A DNA stretch of 64,000 bases from contig OZ038500.1 of assembly GCA_964036315.1 (NCBI GenBank), forward strand, positions 56,211,727-56,275,726. Direction: 5' to 3'. The first letter of the stretch is position 1. Every line of letters starts with the position of its first letter. The translations under genes were made by a program, and so were the position numbers. The notes below the pieces were generated by a model. The model did not search any database. It was given only the letters and a program-made list of their open reading frames with translations, and was not told the DNA's origin. Origin of the DNA: Acanthosepion esculentum (lineage: Eukaryota; Mollusca; Cephalopoda; Sepiida; Sepiidae). Shown one piece after another: positions 20,551 through 31,860 of this stretch.

Positions 20551-20843
20551 AGTTTATTCATTATTTATCTGTCAGTGTGTTCATTATCTATCTGTCGATA
20601 TATATATCGGTTTATTCTATCTATGTTCATATCTGTTCATATGTGTGTTTGTTGAAACTTGACTAATGCATGGAATAATAATGCAACACAAAACACACTT
20701 GATTCGCCTCCCCTGTCTTCCCGGTACCAACCATATTTATATCGTCGGTACTCCACTATGCAAATTAGGTGGATCATACCACAACAGTGTTCATATCTGT
20801 TTATAGCTCAGTTTATTCATATCTATCTATTTATCTTTGTTTA

Positions 20844-20878
<35 letters not shown>

Positions 20879-21010
20879 ATATCTATCTATCTATCTATCT
20901 ATCTATCCATCAGTTTATTCATTATCTATCTGTCAGTTTGTTCATTATCTATCTATCTATCTATCTATCTCTCTATATATATATCGGTTTATTCATGTCT
21001 GTCTTTCTAT
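20400..21010. repeat. (TCTA)n arrays in two related blocks
   Basis: 20428-20640 and 20789-20990 both begin GTTCATATCTGTTTATAGCT, run into TATCTATC tetranucleotides and end with TTATCTATCTGTC and ATATATATCGGTTTATTC. One block was duplicated with about 140 bp of other sequence between. The long Tyr/Ser/Ile open frames are microsatellite artefacts. Confidence 0.9.
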
Positions 21011-21034
21011 CTATCTCATTCTCATGATTTTCTC

Positions 21035-21125
21035 TTCTTTTTTATTCCTTTTATATTTCTGTCATACACCTGATTCAATAACCTACCTTGAGAGGCCTCT
21101 GAGTCTTCCATTGGGTGCACCACAG
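21035..21125 (+). mobile_element. LINE 3' end fragment
   Basis: CTACCTTGAGAGGCCTCTGA and CCATTGGGTGCAC match the LINE ends at 41625-41665 and 48820-48870 (CTACCTTGAGTGGCTCTT). Only the last ~90 bp is present. Confidence 0.5.
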
Positions 21126-21130
21126 TAAGA

Positions 21131-21905
21131 AAAACGTCAAAAACAAAAAAGTATATATTACGAATCCATTGAAAACCGATTTTACGATAGACATGAATTT
21201 AACGACAGAAGTAAGTGATTGCCAGTGTTCCAGAATTAATGCACATGCTGGTGACAGAAGAGATGGCGTACAGAAAGTTCTCGGCTCTCACCAACTTCCT
21301 AAAATCAATATTTCAATGATCTGAACACTGATTTTGGGAAGTGGTTAGTTTGTCACAGAATCTGTAGGTGACACATAAATGCTAACATGAAGACTGTAGT
21401 GAATGTAATGTCAGACCATACCGTAATGATATGAATTTTGAAACAACCCGAAGTGGAGGTCGCTTGAACACCGTTGGTGTGCAAAGATTCGATGGATGGA
21501 ATGTCTTTGTTCGGATTTTGTCGAGGTTTCATAAAGACCGCAAACCAAAAGGCGGGAAGACGGGCAGTGAGGTTGCGGCAGTAGAGAAGTCGAGAGCTCT
21601 GAGGCGCGTCCGATCTTTCCTCTCGCAGAGGACTTTTTGTATCTGTGATTTAGGCAAAGTGGCACATCATGGACACGGTGAGCATAGTAGTTCTCCGAAT
21701 TGTGGACAATATTCGCTATCTCTTGTTCACTTAAAAAAATCCCTGCTAAAAATAAAGCGAGGAAAAAGAAATCCGAGTAAAAACTGTCTCTTGTTGCATT
21801 TATCTGTTAAGTCAATGAATTTCCGATAGACCACAAAAATCCAGAGACGCCACACTAAGCAATTAATATTATTTCGTTTTTATTATTTCAGTTAGATTCC
21901 TCGAC
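21131..21905. other. Unassigned sequence
   Basis: A 132-codon plus-strand open frame (21431-21829) has no motif I recognise. It begins inside ordinary sequence without repeat likeness. I cannot call it a gene. Confidence 0.35.
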
Positions 21906-21980
21906 TAGTTTCGGCCAGCATGACAATCATCAGGAAAATTTTTTTATTGTTTGTTAGTAGCAGTGAACTACAGAAATTGC

Positions 21981-21982
<2 letters not shown>

Positions 21983-22041
<59 letters not shown>

Positions 22042-22054
22042 CACACACACACAC
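21983..22054. repeat. (TA)n then (CA)n
   Basis: Compound dinucleotide array. Confidence 0.97.
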
Positions 22055-22189
22055 AAGCAGAGTGCGATGGGTAAATTGTCGCCAGATTATATTTTTAATC
22101 TGGAGCATGCACGATTTTTTCAAATAATTGTCCTGTGCATAATATTGTAGGGTCAGTTGGGCACTCTCTGTCCGGAAAAGATTACCATG

Positions 22190-22810
22190 ACGCATTTCAC
22201 TCTGCTAGAAATTTCGAAACGGCATGCTGTACTGCTTGGCTTTCGCGGTGGAAACTCCAATATGAACATTTCATAGTCTTTGAGCATCAATCTAAAAACA
22301 GTGCAGAGGGTTCGGAAATATTTAGATGATATATCCAGTCAACATCATAAGTTTCGGAGTGATCACTAGTGATGACGATGTTATACGTCCATTAATTTTA
22401 CATAGGACAACGGACTCAACACAGACGCTTTCATCAAGTACCTTGAAGAGGTACTGCTGCCCTGTGTCAAGATGGTGACTACTGGAAAACCATATATCTG
22501 GTAACAAGGCTCTACACCATGCCACTCAAACAGTAGAACACAGACAGGGCTGTCAGACAATTTCTGCGACCAGATCATCCCTTACATCTGGCTACCTTAC
22601 TCCTCAGACTGTGACCCCCTTGATTGTAATGTGTCGGACGTAGTTGAGCGAGAGACCAACAAAACAACTTGTAACACCAGAGATGAACTAAAGGCAATGA
22701 TTATGGCAGAATTCATCAAATTAACAAAAGGAGACAGTTCAGAAAAGTTGCAGATTTCGAAGTCGTTTGGAAGCCGAGGTTGAAGCCAATGGCGATTTTT
22801 TTTGTTTTTT
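22190..22810 (+). pseudogene. Tc1/mariner-superfamily transposase, internally deleted
   Basis: The 5' part (22225-22330) encodes AVLLGFRGGNSN and LKTVQRVRKYLDD, an N-terminal DNA-binding helix-turn-helix. It joins directly to catalytic-domain sequence: FGVITSDDDVIRP (22353), then fragments reading YIW, ALHHA, LSDNFCDQIIP, LPYSSDCDPLDCNVSD and VERETNKTTCNTRDELKA in changing frames up to about 22700, then SRLEAEV-type tail. The order matches one Tc1/mariner-type transposase with a central deletion and several frameshifts. No matching terminal repeats were found at its ends. Confidence 0.8.
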
Positions 22811-22839
22811 TTTGTCGTCCGCGACGAGAGATTCCACTA

Positions 22840-22935
22840 TATATACATCGGGTGTAACAGAAAAATTGTCCAAATCGTGTAACATCATCGGAGAATTGTC
22901 CCTCCCACAAAATGTTTAATATCTAAAATGCATCA
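22840..22935 (+). mobile_element. Solo transposon terminus (family TIR-1)
   Basis: ATCGGGTGTAACAGAAAAAT, TGTCC and CTCCCACAAAATGTTTAA match the 5' terminus at 24515-24600 and the inverse at 38375-38430. Only about 95 bp remains before family A sequence starts. Confidence 0.65.
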
Positions 22936-22954
22936 ATAAGCAAAAAATGTGGAA

Positions 22955-23225
22955 TGTCTTCAGGTGGGTGGAATGTCGAACTGAACCCTTTATTTCGCTC
23001 ACTAGGGGTAGACTGTTCTAGTTTCACGTGCCATGTTTAATGGATGTCAGTTATCAGTTATCTCCTGTCAATTCCCCTTTCCAAGCTCCTGTCACTGGAT
23101 CTAACCAACGCCTTTATCCACTGTGAAATCATAACAGCAAAAATTGCAATATGACATTAGGTTTATAATACCCAGAAATTCAAGGACACGTGGAACAGTG
23201 GATAAAGTCGTTGGTTATTTATTTT
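22955..23225. mobile_element. Family A element, left part
   Basis: CTTCAGGTGG, GTAGACTGTTCTAGTTTCAC and GGATGTCAGTTATCAGTTAT match the arm at 50180-50300. A tRNA-like A-box region occurs twice in inverse orientation, TATCCACTGT (about 23115) and ACAGTGGATAAAG (about 23195), so this copy is itself folded. The hammerhead-like motif is truncated to its first bases at the left end. Confidence 0.7.
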
Positions 23226-23239
23226 CGTCTACCGGCCCG

Positions 23240-23240
23240 G

Positions 23241-23330
<90 letters not shown>
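23240..23330. repeat. (TA)n microsatellite
   Basis: TA array interrupting the family A copy. Confidence 0.97.
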
Positions 23331-24016
<686 letters not shown>

Positions 24017-24073
24017 ATAAAAATATCTATAAGAACACCGGATTTTATATCTTACTGTTCTTTCCTTTTTATT

Positions 24074-24077
<4 letters not shown>

Positions 24078-24133
<56 letters not shown>
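24078..24133. repeat. (TA)n microsatellite
   Basis: Perfect TA array. 24134-24510 to its right is AT-rich with nothing recognised. Confidence 0.97.
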
Positions 24134-24137
<4 letters not shown>

Positions 24138-24514
24138 TTATTTCTACAGCATTAATTCTTTCACATATGTTTCATTGAATAATATCGACAAGTTTTGTCT
24201 ATTCAATTTTTTTTCAAATTTCTGAATTACCTGATTTATCTTATCGATAAATTTCTCAAAGTTCATATTTGTTTTCTATTCTATATCATTTTTTCAGAGT
24301 ACTTTCGAATCTTGATACATTCATTTTCAAAGACTGTATTTGTGAATATTTACGCTATGGTTTGTGTTTCATTCCGACGTTCCCACGTTTGTTGAATCCA
24401 GTTTCAACTCACGCAAGTTAAAAGTCATTTAAATGCTGGAAGTGCATAACAAAACAACTAATTGAAAAACTTAAAAATATTGATAGACAGAACTTGTCGA
24501 TAATATTCAACCAA

Positions 24515-25176
24515 ATATATACCTGGTGTAACAGCAAAATTGTCCAAATCATGATATTGAATAATTGTCCATCCCACAAAATGTTTAACATCTAACAAAC
24601 CACTAATCTAATTGAGTTTTTTCATTGCAGATTTTCAGATAAGACGGTTAGCCATCTTGACACCATTTCTCGTAAGAATCACTGAAAAATCCTTTGAGTT
24701 ATTTCGCTAAAAATAGAATAGATTAAATTCGTTTTGTTTTAGACCCACTGTCTTCCAAACCAATGGTGAGAGGAAAAAGATCATTTAGGTGTTCCGTAAT
24801 GGTACTAATATTCATACTCTGGCTTCCATCTAAAGTCCATTACAGAACATAAAGAGAGCGCTGATTAAGTTAAAAAATATGGAACGGCAGAGAAGAAAAC
24901 TGGATCCTGTCTTCCCAACAAGAAGAGGGATAATCATTTCAACTTAGAGCTAGAAAAGCTCCAACTCATTTAGAAAAGATCCAACTCAATACATAAAACG
25001 TTTGGCACGTGAGAGAGGGTTTTCAGCTATGAAGGTCCATGGAGCAGAAAAAAGAAAGGACTTGAAAATGAAATCGTACGTGAAATCTGTGATGCACCTT
25101 GTTACACTAGGACAGAAAGTTAGAAGGTTAGAGAGGGCGACGATCATCTTGAATAAGTTAGAAAATGTTCCTGGAG

Positions 25177-25180
<4 letters not shown>
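24515..25180 (+). pseudogene. Tc1-like transposon, 5' terminus and DNA-binding region
   Basis: Starts with the terminus ACCTGGTGTAACAGCAAAAT and CCATCCCACAAAATG. An open frame near 25002-25180 encodes LARERGFSAMKVHG and KMKSYVKSVMHLVTLGQKVR, with [13 protein letters not shown] after it. This is the paired helix-turn-helix, -VKEDLGLKSY- and RRLERCK-type region that precedes the catalytic domain of Tc1-family transposases. It is cut off by a TA array at 25180, so no catalytic domain remains. An inverse copy of the same region lies at 37850-38430. Confidence 0.7.
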
Positions 25181-25224
<44 letters not shown>

Positions 25225-25271
25225 AAAAACAACTGACAAGCTGCAAATTAAAAACAAAATTTTGGTGAAAG

Positions 25272-25335
<64 letters not shown>
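25180..25335. repeat. Two (TA)n arrays around a Penelope-linked repeat fragment
   Basis: TA arrays at 25180-25219 and 25276-25335 enclose AACAACTGACAAGCTGCAAA, TTAAAAACAAAATTTT and GTGAAAGTATTTAT. That segment is the reverse complement of 42470-42540, the sequence downstream of the Penelope-like endonuclease relic. Confidence 0.75.
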
Positions 25336-25336
<1 letters not shown>

Positions 25337-26216
25337 GACGGTCATTCAATAAATAAGGTGAATTTTTCGGTATAAGGACTTCTAATACAGATAGAAGCTT
25401 ACTCCTTTTTATTTATTTATTTTTTTTTGTTTTACTTCTTTTTCACATGGATTTAATTTCTTTTGCAGATTAAAAAAAAACTTTCAGAGTTTTGGCGATT
25501 AACAAAGATGGCCGACCAAGAAGCATGCTCCAGGATTGAACAGCGGTCAGCTATCAAGTTTTTGGTTGCTGAAAGGTGCAAACCAGTTGAAATTCATAGG
25601 ATAATGTCAACTGTGTATAGTGTCAGATATGGTCCAAATTGTTTAAAGAAGGACGGAACAGTGTTGAGGATGAAGACAGGCCTGGGATGCCTACAGAAGT
25701 GAGGTCTCCCGAGGTGATCCAATCAGTCAATGACTTTATTCAATCTGACAGAAGGGTGACAGTGGATGACATTGCAAGGACTTTGGGCTTATCTGTTGGG
25801 ATAAACGCAGTGATCATCAGTCAGAAGGAGTCATCTTGCATCATGACAACGCAAGGCCTCACACCGCAGCCCAAACGATGCAGGCCATCAACGAGCTGGG
25901 TTGGGAACTGCTCCCTCATCCCCCTTACAGCCCAGACCTTGCCCATTCAGACTTTCACCTGTTTGGTCACTTGAAAGCGTTCACGAGAGTTACAAAGTTT
26001 AAAAGTGACGATGAAGTGTAAAGTGTTGTGAGCGACTGGCTGAGACATCAGTCCAAAGATTCTTACACTGAGGGAATACGGAAGCTTGTGCACAGATGGG
26101 AAAAGTGTGTGACAGTGCTGGGAGACTACGTTGAAAAATTTTAAAAAAAGTAAGATTCTATCTGTATTAGAAGTACTTATACCGAAAAAATCACCTTATT
26201 TATTGAATGACCCTCG
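25336..26216 (+). mobile_element. Mariner element, 881 bp, internally deleted, with 61-bp TIRs
   Basis: Terminal inverted repeats at 25336-25396 and 26156-26216 are near-identical. Both hold GGTCATTCAATAAATAAGGT and CTTCTAATACAGATAGAA or their inverse. TA dinucleotides flank each end, as expected for a mariner target duplication, though here inside a (TA)n array. The length is shorter than the ~1.3 kb of intact mariners because the middle of the transposase is missing. TIR similarity suggests a comparatively recent insertion. Confidence 0.9.
25508..26142 (+). pseudogene. Mariner transposase, frameshifted and deleted
   Basis: ATG at 25508 opens MADQEACSRIEQRSAIKFLV. The frame shifts near 25630 to one encoding LFKEGRNSVEDEDRPGMPTE and VTVDDIARTLGLSVG, the DNA-binding half. 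At about 25800 the sequence jumps to a third frame with ILHHDNARPHTAAQTM and HPPYSPDLAHSDFHLFGHLK, the catalytic region holding the last two acidic residues. The segment with the first catalytic Asp is deleted. The C-terminus reads LGDYVEKF at about 26120. It cannot encode an active enzyme, but its TIRs could be moved by a related one. Confidence 0.88.
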
Positions 26217-26231
26217 TATATATATATATAT

Positions 26232-26583
26232 ATTCCAGTCGAATCCATTACATTCACGTGTTAATACCCTTGGAAGAGGTGTGAATCCTCGTCTTTTACC
26301 TCGAGCTATGGGTAAATAGCAGGACAGACTCGGTTCTATAGTCTTGGATGGCAACTGGTCTAGGAGAAGGACGACTCTGAATCCAAAACCTGCGGAGGGT
26401 CGTTTGGGGACCTTGTGGCACTTAGTGCACCAGGTCTCTGTATTCGGCCCTTCAAAAAAGTGTGGATGTTCGAAACCTTCTGCACTATAATTAAATCTCA
26501 TGCGCTGGTGTCGGGTTGTCGGTTCCTAAGAACTGATCTGCTTGACCCTCATACGTCGAATTCGACGGGAGACTTGAGCGAGA

Positions 26584-26585
<2 letters not shown>
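26232..26585 (+). mobile_element. SINE B, 5'-truncated
   Basis: Begins at TTCCAGTCGAATCCATTACA, within the B-box flank, so the A box is missing. The body CTCGAGCTATGGGTAAATAG, GGCAACTGGTCTAGGAGAAG and the 3' domain CTGATCTGCTTGACCCTCAT match the full copy at 34523-34945 in inverse orientation. Confidence 0.8.

Positions 26586-26644
<59 letters not shown>
26585..26644. repeat. (TA)n microsatellite
   Basis: Perfect TA array between SINE B and the next element. Confidence 0.97.
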
Positions 26645-26646
<2 letters not shown>

Positions 26647-26895
26647 AACTTTGTTTCATTCCTTCATAAGCTTCCGATCCTTAGCTATGATTAATTAATG
26701 ATGAACATGTCATTTTCGTTTATGATCGATTTCATTACGATTGTTCTATTAAGCTTGGAGAGTAAAGTAGAGTGCAATAGTATCATGAAAACTTCGGAGA
26801 ATTCCAGTAATATATCTTTAATCATTTCTAAGATACAACGGTTCGGAGCTTAACCTAACAATTAGACAATTTTGTTGTTACACCCGGTATATATC
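26645..26895 (-). mobile_element. Family D transposon end, minus orientation
   Basis: Inverse copy of 35818-36088. Shared blocks include ATCCTTAGCTATGATTAATT and TCTAAGATACAACGGTTCGG, ending in TTTTGTTGTTACACCCGGTA. The terminal ACCGGGTGTAACA resembles the TIR-1 terminus at 24515, so this is probably a related Tc1-type or MITE terminus. Both copies run into a TA array at the inner end. Confidence 0.7.
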
Positions 26896-27830
26896 CAGAG
26901 TGAATTGTAGAGTTTCTCAGACATCGCAGTTGAGAATGCATGGTCCATTTTCAGTTAAGTGCTCCACTGGAACGCACCCACACGGTGGCCGAGGGTAATG
27001 TGATACGATTTAATTTTAAATATGATCATGCCTAGTCGTTTATCATTATTCCGAACGAACATATTTTTAATTATTAAAAAATATGTTTGCCTAATTTTTT
27101 TCTTCTTGAAAATTAATTCCTATCATGTTATTCCATCTTAGTTAAAGCTCTAATACTTGTCTGAATATTGACGACTAAGTTCCCTATATTTAGCTTACTC
27201 ATGTTAAAAAAAAAGAAGTCTATCCAAAAAAAAAAAAAAAAAATATTGGTTGAATCCATTCGTCAAAGACCCAAATAATCTTTCAGATATTTGCAAAAAT
27301 CTAAGAGAAATTTATTCTTTGTTTCGCTACATTTAACGAAAAAAAAGCTCGAAGAGAGAAATCTGTTGCAGAATGGCGTTACAAGAATTTGCCTGGAAGT
27401 CTATTGAGATGCGTCACTTGGGTTCTCTGTCGCTGATCGAAAATCTAATGGTCGGGGGTTTATTTGTAAATGTGGACGGGATGCAGTGGAAGGTAATGTT
27501 TGAAGACAGGAAAAAATGTGGGAGAATGAAACTGGTTGAGTGTGGAGGGCTTTTAAAACGAAGGAATGTCTGCAAAAATTGTGGTATTTACGAAAATAGA
27601 TAAAATGTTTTAAATTTTGAAGAATTCGAAAGGGAAAATGTAATGCAATTTTCGGCAACGGGAAAGAAGAGTGAAAAATAAAAAAGAAAAGAAAAGAATA
27701 AAAAAAGAAAAATTGCCGAAGAAGGAAAAGAAATTTCAGAACGGAGAAAACAACAAGAAGGTCATGATGATGATTTCAGCAAGAAGTTATGTCAGGATAT
27801 AAACATAATGATTATTTTTTTTTCAGCAAG
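26896..27830. other. Unassigned sequence, AT-rich
   Basis: Includes a poly-A run near 27225-27245. A 76-codon plus-strand open frame (27373-27603) with CGRMKLVECGGLLKRRN has no recognised domain. From 27660 the sequence becomes purine-rich. Confidence 0.35.
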
Positions 27831-27869
27831 GACTTATGTTAGAATATAAAAGAGGAAAAAACAGCAGCA

Positions 27870-27904
<35 letters not shown>

Positions 27905-28160
27905 AGAAGAAGAAGAAGAAGAAGAAAAGAAGAAGAAAAAGAAGAAGAAAAAGCAGCAGCAGCAGAAGAAGAAAAGATGGAGAAGCAGCAGCAGCAGGAG
28001 AAGAAAACGCAGCAGCAGAAGAACAAAATGCAATAGCAACAGAAGAAGAAGAAGAAGAAGAAGAAGAAGAAGAAGAAGAAGAAGAAGAAGAAGAAGAAGA
28101 AGAAAGAAAGAAAAAAGCAGCAGCAGGAGAAGAAAACGGAATAGCATAAGAAGAGAAGCA

Positions 28161-28202
<42 letters not shown>

Positions 28203-28680
28203 GTAGAAGAAGAAGAAGAAGAAGAAGAAGAAGAAGAAGAAGAAGAAGAAGAAGAAGAAGAAGAAGAAGGAGAAAGAGCAGCAGCAGAAGAAGAGAAAGC
28301 AGAAGGGGAAGAAGAAAAAAAAGTAGCATCAGCAGCAGAAGAAAAATCAGCAGCAGAAAAAGAAGTAGAAGAGGAGGAAGAAGAAGAAAAATAAGCCACA
28401 GAAGAAGAAAAAGAAGAAAAGGCAGCAGCAGAAGAAGGAGGAAAAAGACAAAGCAGCAGTAGCAGAAGAAGAGGAAGCAGAAGAAGAAAAAGCAGCAGCA
28501 AAAAAAGAAGTAGAAGAGGAGGAAGAAGAAAAATCAGCAGCAAAAGTAATAGAAGAAAAAAGAAAAAGCAGCAGTAGCAGAAGAAGAAGAAGAAAAAGTA
28601 GCAACAGAAGAAGAAGAAGAAGAAGAAGAAGAAGAAGAAGAAGAAGAAGAAGAAGAAGAAGAAGAAGAAGAAGAAAAGGG
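27831..28680. repeat. GAA/GCA trinucleotide tract, polypurine
   Basis: Long runs of GAA or AAG (for example 27880-27945, 28040-28105, 28202-28270, 28604-28675) alternate with AGCAGCAGC steps and one (AAT)n run at about 28166-28200. One strand is almost wholly purine for 850 bp. All long open frames here (Arg-, Glu/Ala- or Leu/Ser-rich) are products of the triplets. Confidence 0.95.
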
Positions 28681-29210
28681 GAAAATATTGTAGGAGAAAA
28701 GAACAAAGCTCTACAAAATATTTTGGGAGGAAAAACGATTTCGCCTAGGAAAGAGAAGAGAAAAGATATGAAGAGACCCGTAGTAATGTTCATTATTTAA
28801 TAAACAAAAGGTAAAACGGAAGAAACAAGAGAAAATAAACTGAGAAAAAAAAAATCAAAATTTGTGAAAATGAGACATAAAAATACAATCTGAAGTAAGA
28901 AAGAAGAAGGCTGAGGATAAAATACAAAAGAGGAATAAGGAATCTAGATAGAGGAAGAAAAACAGGAAGCGGAAATTGAAAAGAAAGAAAAACAGCAAGG
29001 GAAAGAAAAGAAAGAGACAAAATGGAAATAAGCAATAAAACGATGACGGAGAATAATATTGAACAAACAACGAATGAAATTATTAAAAAAAAAAAGTGAA
29101 CCTGGAAGAAGTTTTTTAAAACCAGATATTAATATAAACCGCTTTAGAGAGAAATTTAAATCAAAGGTAAGCTGGTGAAGTCGAAAGAAACCCAAAATAT
29201 ACGCTAAAGA
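28681..29210. repeat. Degenerate purine-rich flank of the GAA tract
   Basis: GAAAGAAAA-type sequence without a clear period. No gene is visible. Confidence 0.6.
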
Positions 29211-29329
29211 CTAAATCTACGTTTCTCAAACACTTTTACCTTTCTGGAACCATTTAAATAGTTTTTATCCCTCAGGGAAACCCTGCATAAAAATTATTAT
29301 ATACCATTATTAATATTTATACTTTTTTA

Positions 29330-29440
29330 TTGTAGGTCACGTGGTAAACATAGTATATAAGGACACTGCGCATGCGTCCTGTACTTGAGAGAATTACTGA
29401 ATGATGCACAAATCCACCACGTACAGGTAATGTCCACTAA
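29330..29440 (+). promoter_or_regulatory. Possible core promoter (TATA plus NRF1-like site)
   Basis: GGTCACGTGG (E-box), AGTATATAAGG (29352) and GCGCATGCG (29368, an NRF1-like palindrome) lie within 40 bp in otherwise bland DNA. It could be the promoter of a decayed retroelement LTR, since no downstream ORF of note follows. Confidence 0.25.
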
Positions 29441-29649
29441 TCAGTGAAATTGGTTTCAAACTTACGCCATATAGACATCGCTAAATACGTTTCCTATGAT
29501 TATCATATCTATAAAGAGAGGTTAAATAAGAGGTTGAAGCCTTTGTTTTAATAACCAAGGATATTCCAACTATATGCTATACGCATATAGTAAAATTATG
29601 AATATGAAATTAAGCAAAAATTACTCAAAATGCATTTTCCTGATTATCA

Positions 29650-29727
29650 CTGTTTCTCACACAACCAGGAGCGATCTCTTGCGGAACCCCAGAGTTCTAG
29701 GAATACTGGTTGAGAGAAACTGGATTA
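29650..29727. mobile_element. Small MITE with ~15-bp inverted ends
   Basis: GTTTCTCACACAACCAG (29650) and CTGGTTGAGAGAAAC (29707) are inverse, with GCGGAACCCCAGAGTTCTAG inside. Such ends are common in hAT-type MITEs, but I could not confirm an 8-bp target duplication. Confidence 0.45.
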
Positions 29728-29837
29728 AAGGTTTAAAGCAACCTTCTGGATGTAATAATTAGTAAGTTTCATGCCTTCTTTGGTTTAATTAATACCTATG
29801 AAGCAAGGATGCACAAACTTTTTAGACTATTAGCGAA

Positions 29838-30315
29838 TGGTTTTGTTTGGTTTGTTTTACGGCATATCAACCACAATGGGTTATTTAATGCCGACAGAAT
29901 CTCCTTTTCCTTTTTTTCAAAAATGTATACTGGTAATATTTTTTTTAAAATGTATAGTTTAGTTTGTTTTGTTTTGTGGCGTATTAACCTTAATGAATTA
30001 TTTAATGCTGACAAGATTTTTATTTCTGGTAATATTTTCTTTTTTCAAATATTTATTGCTGATACTAATTTTTAAAAAAAAGTATTTCTGATATTAAAAT
30101 CTACTTTTACACTTTCATAGTGTTTTGAGTCAGGTTGTTGAGTCAACTATTTGGTCATAGCTGGGATCCTAACAGGTGCTACCACTCCGGGTCAGGGTGA
30201 ACCTGGGAAAACCAGGAGTTAAGAGGTGGTTCCACGCTCCTCAAAACTGCCTGATCATAGGCCTTGCTGTTGGACGAAGTTTATCGTCTTACCCAGCACG
30301 CTATTACTGAATGGA
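29838..30315 (-). mobile_element. Family F repeat
   Basis: GGTTTGTTTTACGGCATATC to CCTTGCTGTTGGACG spans the whole family F plan seen at 57956-58426. The A-rich tail lies at the left and the head at the right. A GGCATATC-TTATTTAATGC unit is partly duplicated (29860 and 29978). Orientation is inferred from the A-rich end on the other strand. Confidence 0.8.
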
Positions 30316-30600
30316 GTCCACATTTTACAAATCGGTTTTCCCAAAATTTTAAATCCTACAGCCATTTAATCCGCAAGATAGATTAGGCGAACATTTTAAG
30401 AAAATGTTATTGTTATCATTATTATAATTGCATATGTGACAGAACCGTTCGGGAGAAAAAAGTCCCTCGGTCTCGAAGTGAGCTCGTAAATTAGTCTTAA
30501 TAACAAAAAACAACAAAGAACACGTGATGTTGAGAAAATAAGACACGTCCAGTACCACAAATGAACAAGGCAAATCGTCTTCAATAAAGAACGCAAAGTG
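30316..30600. other. Unassigned sequence
   Basis: No feature recognised. Confidence 0.35.
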
Positions 30601-31460
30601 AGACAGTAGTGGTTAGTCGCAGTCTGTCCCAGGCTCGCGACAAGGCATGAAAAGACAAGACCTCCGTCTCCGGGCTCTGTCTTTGGACAGAGCCTCGGTT
30701 AAGAAAAGCAGACTAGTACTGCACCCGAGCCCGTTTTGAGTGGGACTGGGTAAATTTTGACTAGTGACCCGGTTGGAAACACTCGGGTTCTCTACAGTGA
30801 AAATGACCTTGTGTCGCATCTAGTCCGCAGTGAGGCAACCGATAAATACCAGTTATCCTCAGTCAGTCCTAGGCTCGGGACAAAACAAGACCTCTGTCTT
30901 GGTGTAGAGGGTGACAAGGCCTCAGTCTTCAGTCGGGCTTTGTCTTCGGGTAGTGACTCGGCTGAGAAAAACACTAGTATAATAACGTCCGCGGTGAGAC
31001 AACCGGTATATACTAACTTGTCGCAGTTAGGCAGTCCGACTAGGGATTGTCATGCTCTCTGTCTTTGTGAAGAGTGAGACTCAGTCGTGGCTCTGTCGAT
31101 GGACCAAGACTCGACCGAGAAAAATAGATAATGCAAATTGCCCGATACCGCGGTTGCGGGGCTGGGTAAATTTTGGCCGTTGGCCTGAGTGTACGCACCG
31201 TGTTCCCCTCACTAGTTTGACCTTATGTTACATTTCATCTTAGTGAAGAGACGAGGTAAATAACAGTTCGTCGTAATCGTGCTGTCCGCTGTCTGGCTCG
31301 CGATTGTAAGTGCAAACTGCTCGATCTCGCCGTTGCGGTGTTTGGGTAAATTTTGACTTTTGTTCTGAGTAAACGCGATCGGGTTCCCTACACTAAATTC
31401 AACCTTGTCGCACAATGGGTAGACTGGGTGAATACCAATCTGTTGGGATCAATCGTACAG
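30600..31460. repeat. Degenerate long-period tandem repeat, relatively GC-rich
   Basis: GGGTAAATTTTG recurs at about 30748, 31163 and 31344. Variants of GATAAATACCAGTT recur at about 30837, 31002, 31253 and 31425. GGGTTCTCTACA-type blocks and TCGCGACAA or GCTCGGGACAA recur as well. Spacings of roughly 165-250 bp vary, so units have been deleted and rearranged. No coding is visible. Confidence 0.65.
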
Positions 31461-31615
31461 AATTCTAATGACGTCACGGCGAGCGCTTAAATTAAATAAT
31501 ATTATAACCGCCAGGTCTACAATTCCTAGCCTTCAAAATTTTGGGATTCTTCAATTATTGGTCTATAGTGAACTCTCAACACTCCCTGTGTGTGTGTCTA
31601 TCTCTCGTTCTCTAA

Positions 31616-31617
<2 letters not shown>

Positions 31618-31673
<56 letters not shown>
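31618..31673. repeat. (TA)n microsatellite
   Basis: Perfect TA array. Confidence 0.97.
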
Positions 31674-31676
<3 letters not shown>

Positions 31677-31860
31677 ATTAATACAAATATAAAATTTGCC
31701 ACTTAGCAGATGATATTATATACCCCGATTCCAGAGTGTTATAGAAGAAACTTATACTACTAGCGCGTGGTTTCGTCTACGAATCTCTGGAGTCGAGGTG
31801 CTGAATATAACATCAATTACGTAAGAAACAAATTTTATTTGTATTAATCTTATATACGAA
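31674..31860. mobile_element. Foldback element, ~180 bp
   Basis: AGATTAATACAAATATAAAA (31674) is inverse to TTTTATTTGTATTAATCT (31833). The middle block (AGAAACTTATAC, TCTGGAGTCGAGGTGCTGAA) resembles 33140-33215, indicating a shared family. It is bounded on the left by a TA array. Confidence 0.6.

Noticed and set aside
21431..21829. 132-codon plus-strand frame as a gene
   Set aside because: No domain, no splice or promoter context, and residue composition typical of random sequence. Left as unassigned.
22205..22240. TTTCGAAACGGCATG as a hammerhead 3' half
   Set aside because: It lies in the transposase relic and has no CTGANGA partner.
27823..28793. Open frames up to 234 codons rich in Leu, Ser, Phe or Arg
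   Set aside because: All arise from GAA/GCA triplets read in different frames. No complexity beyond the microsatellite.
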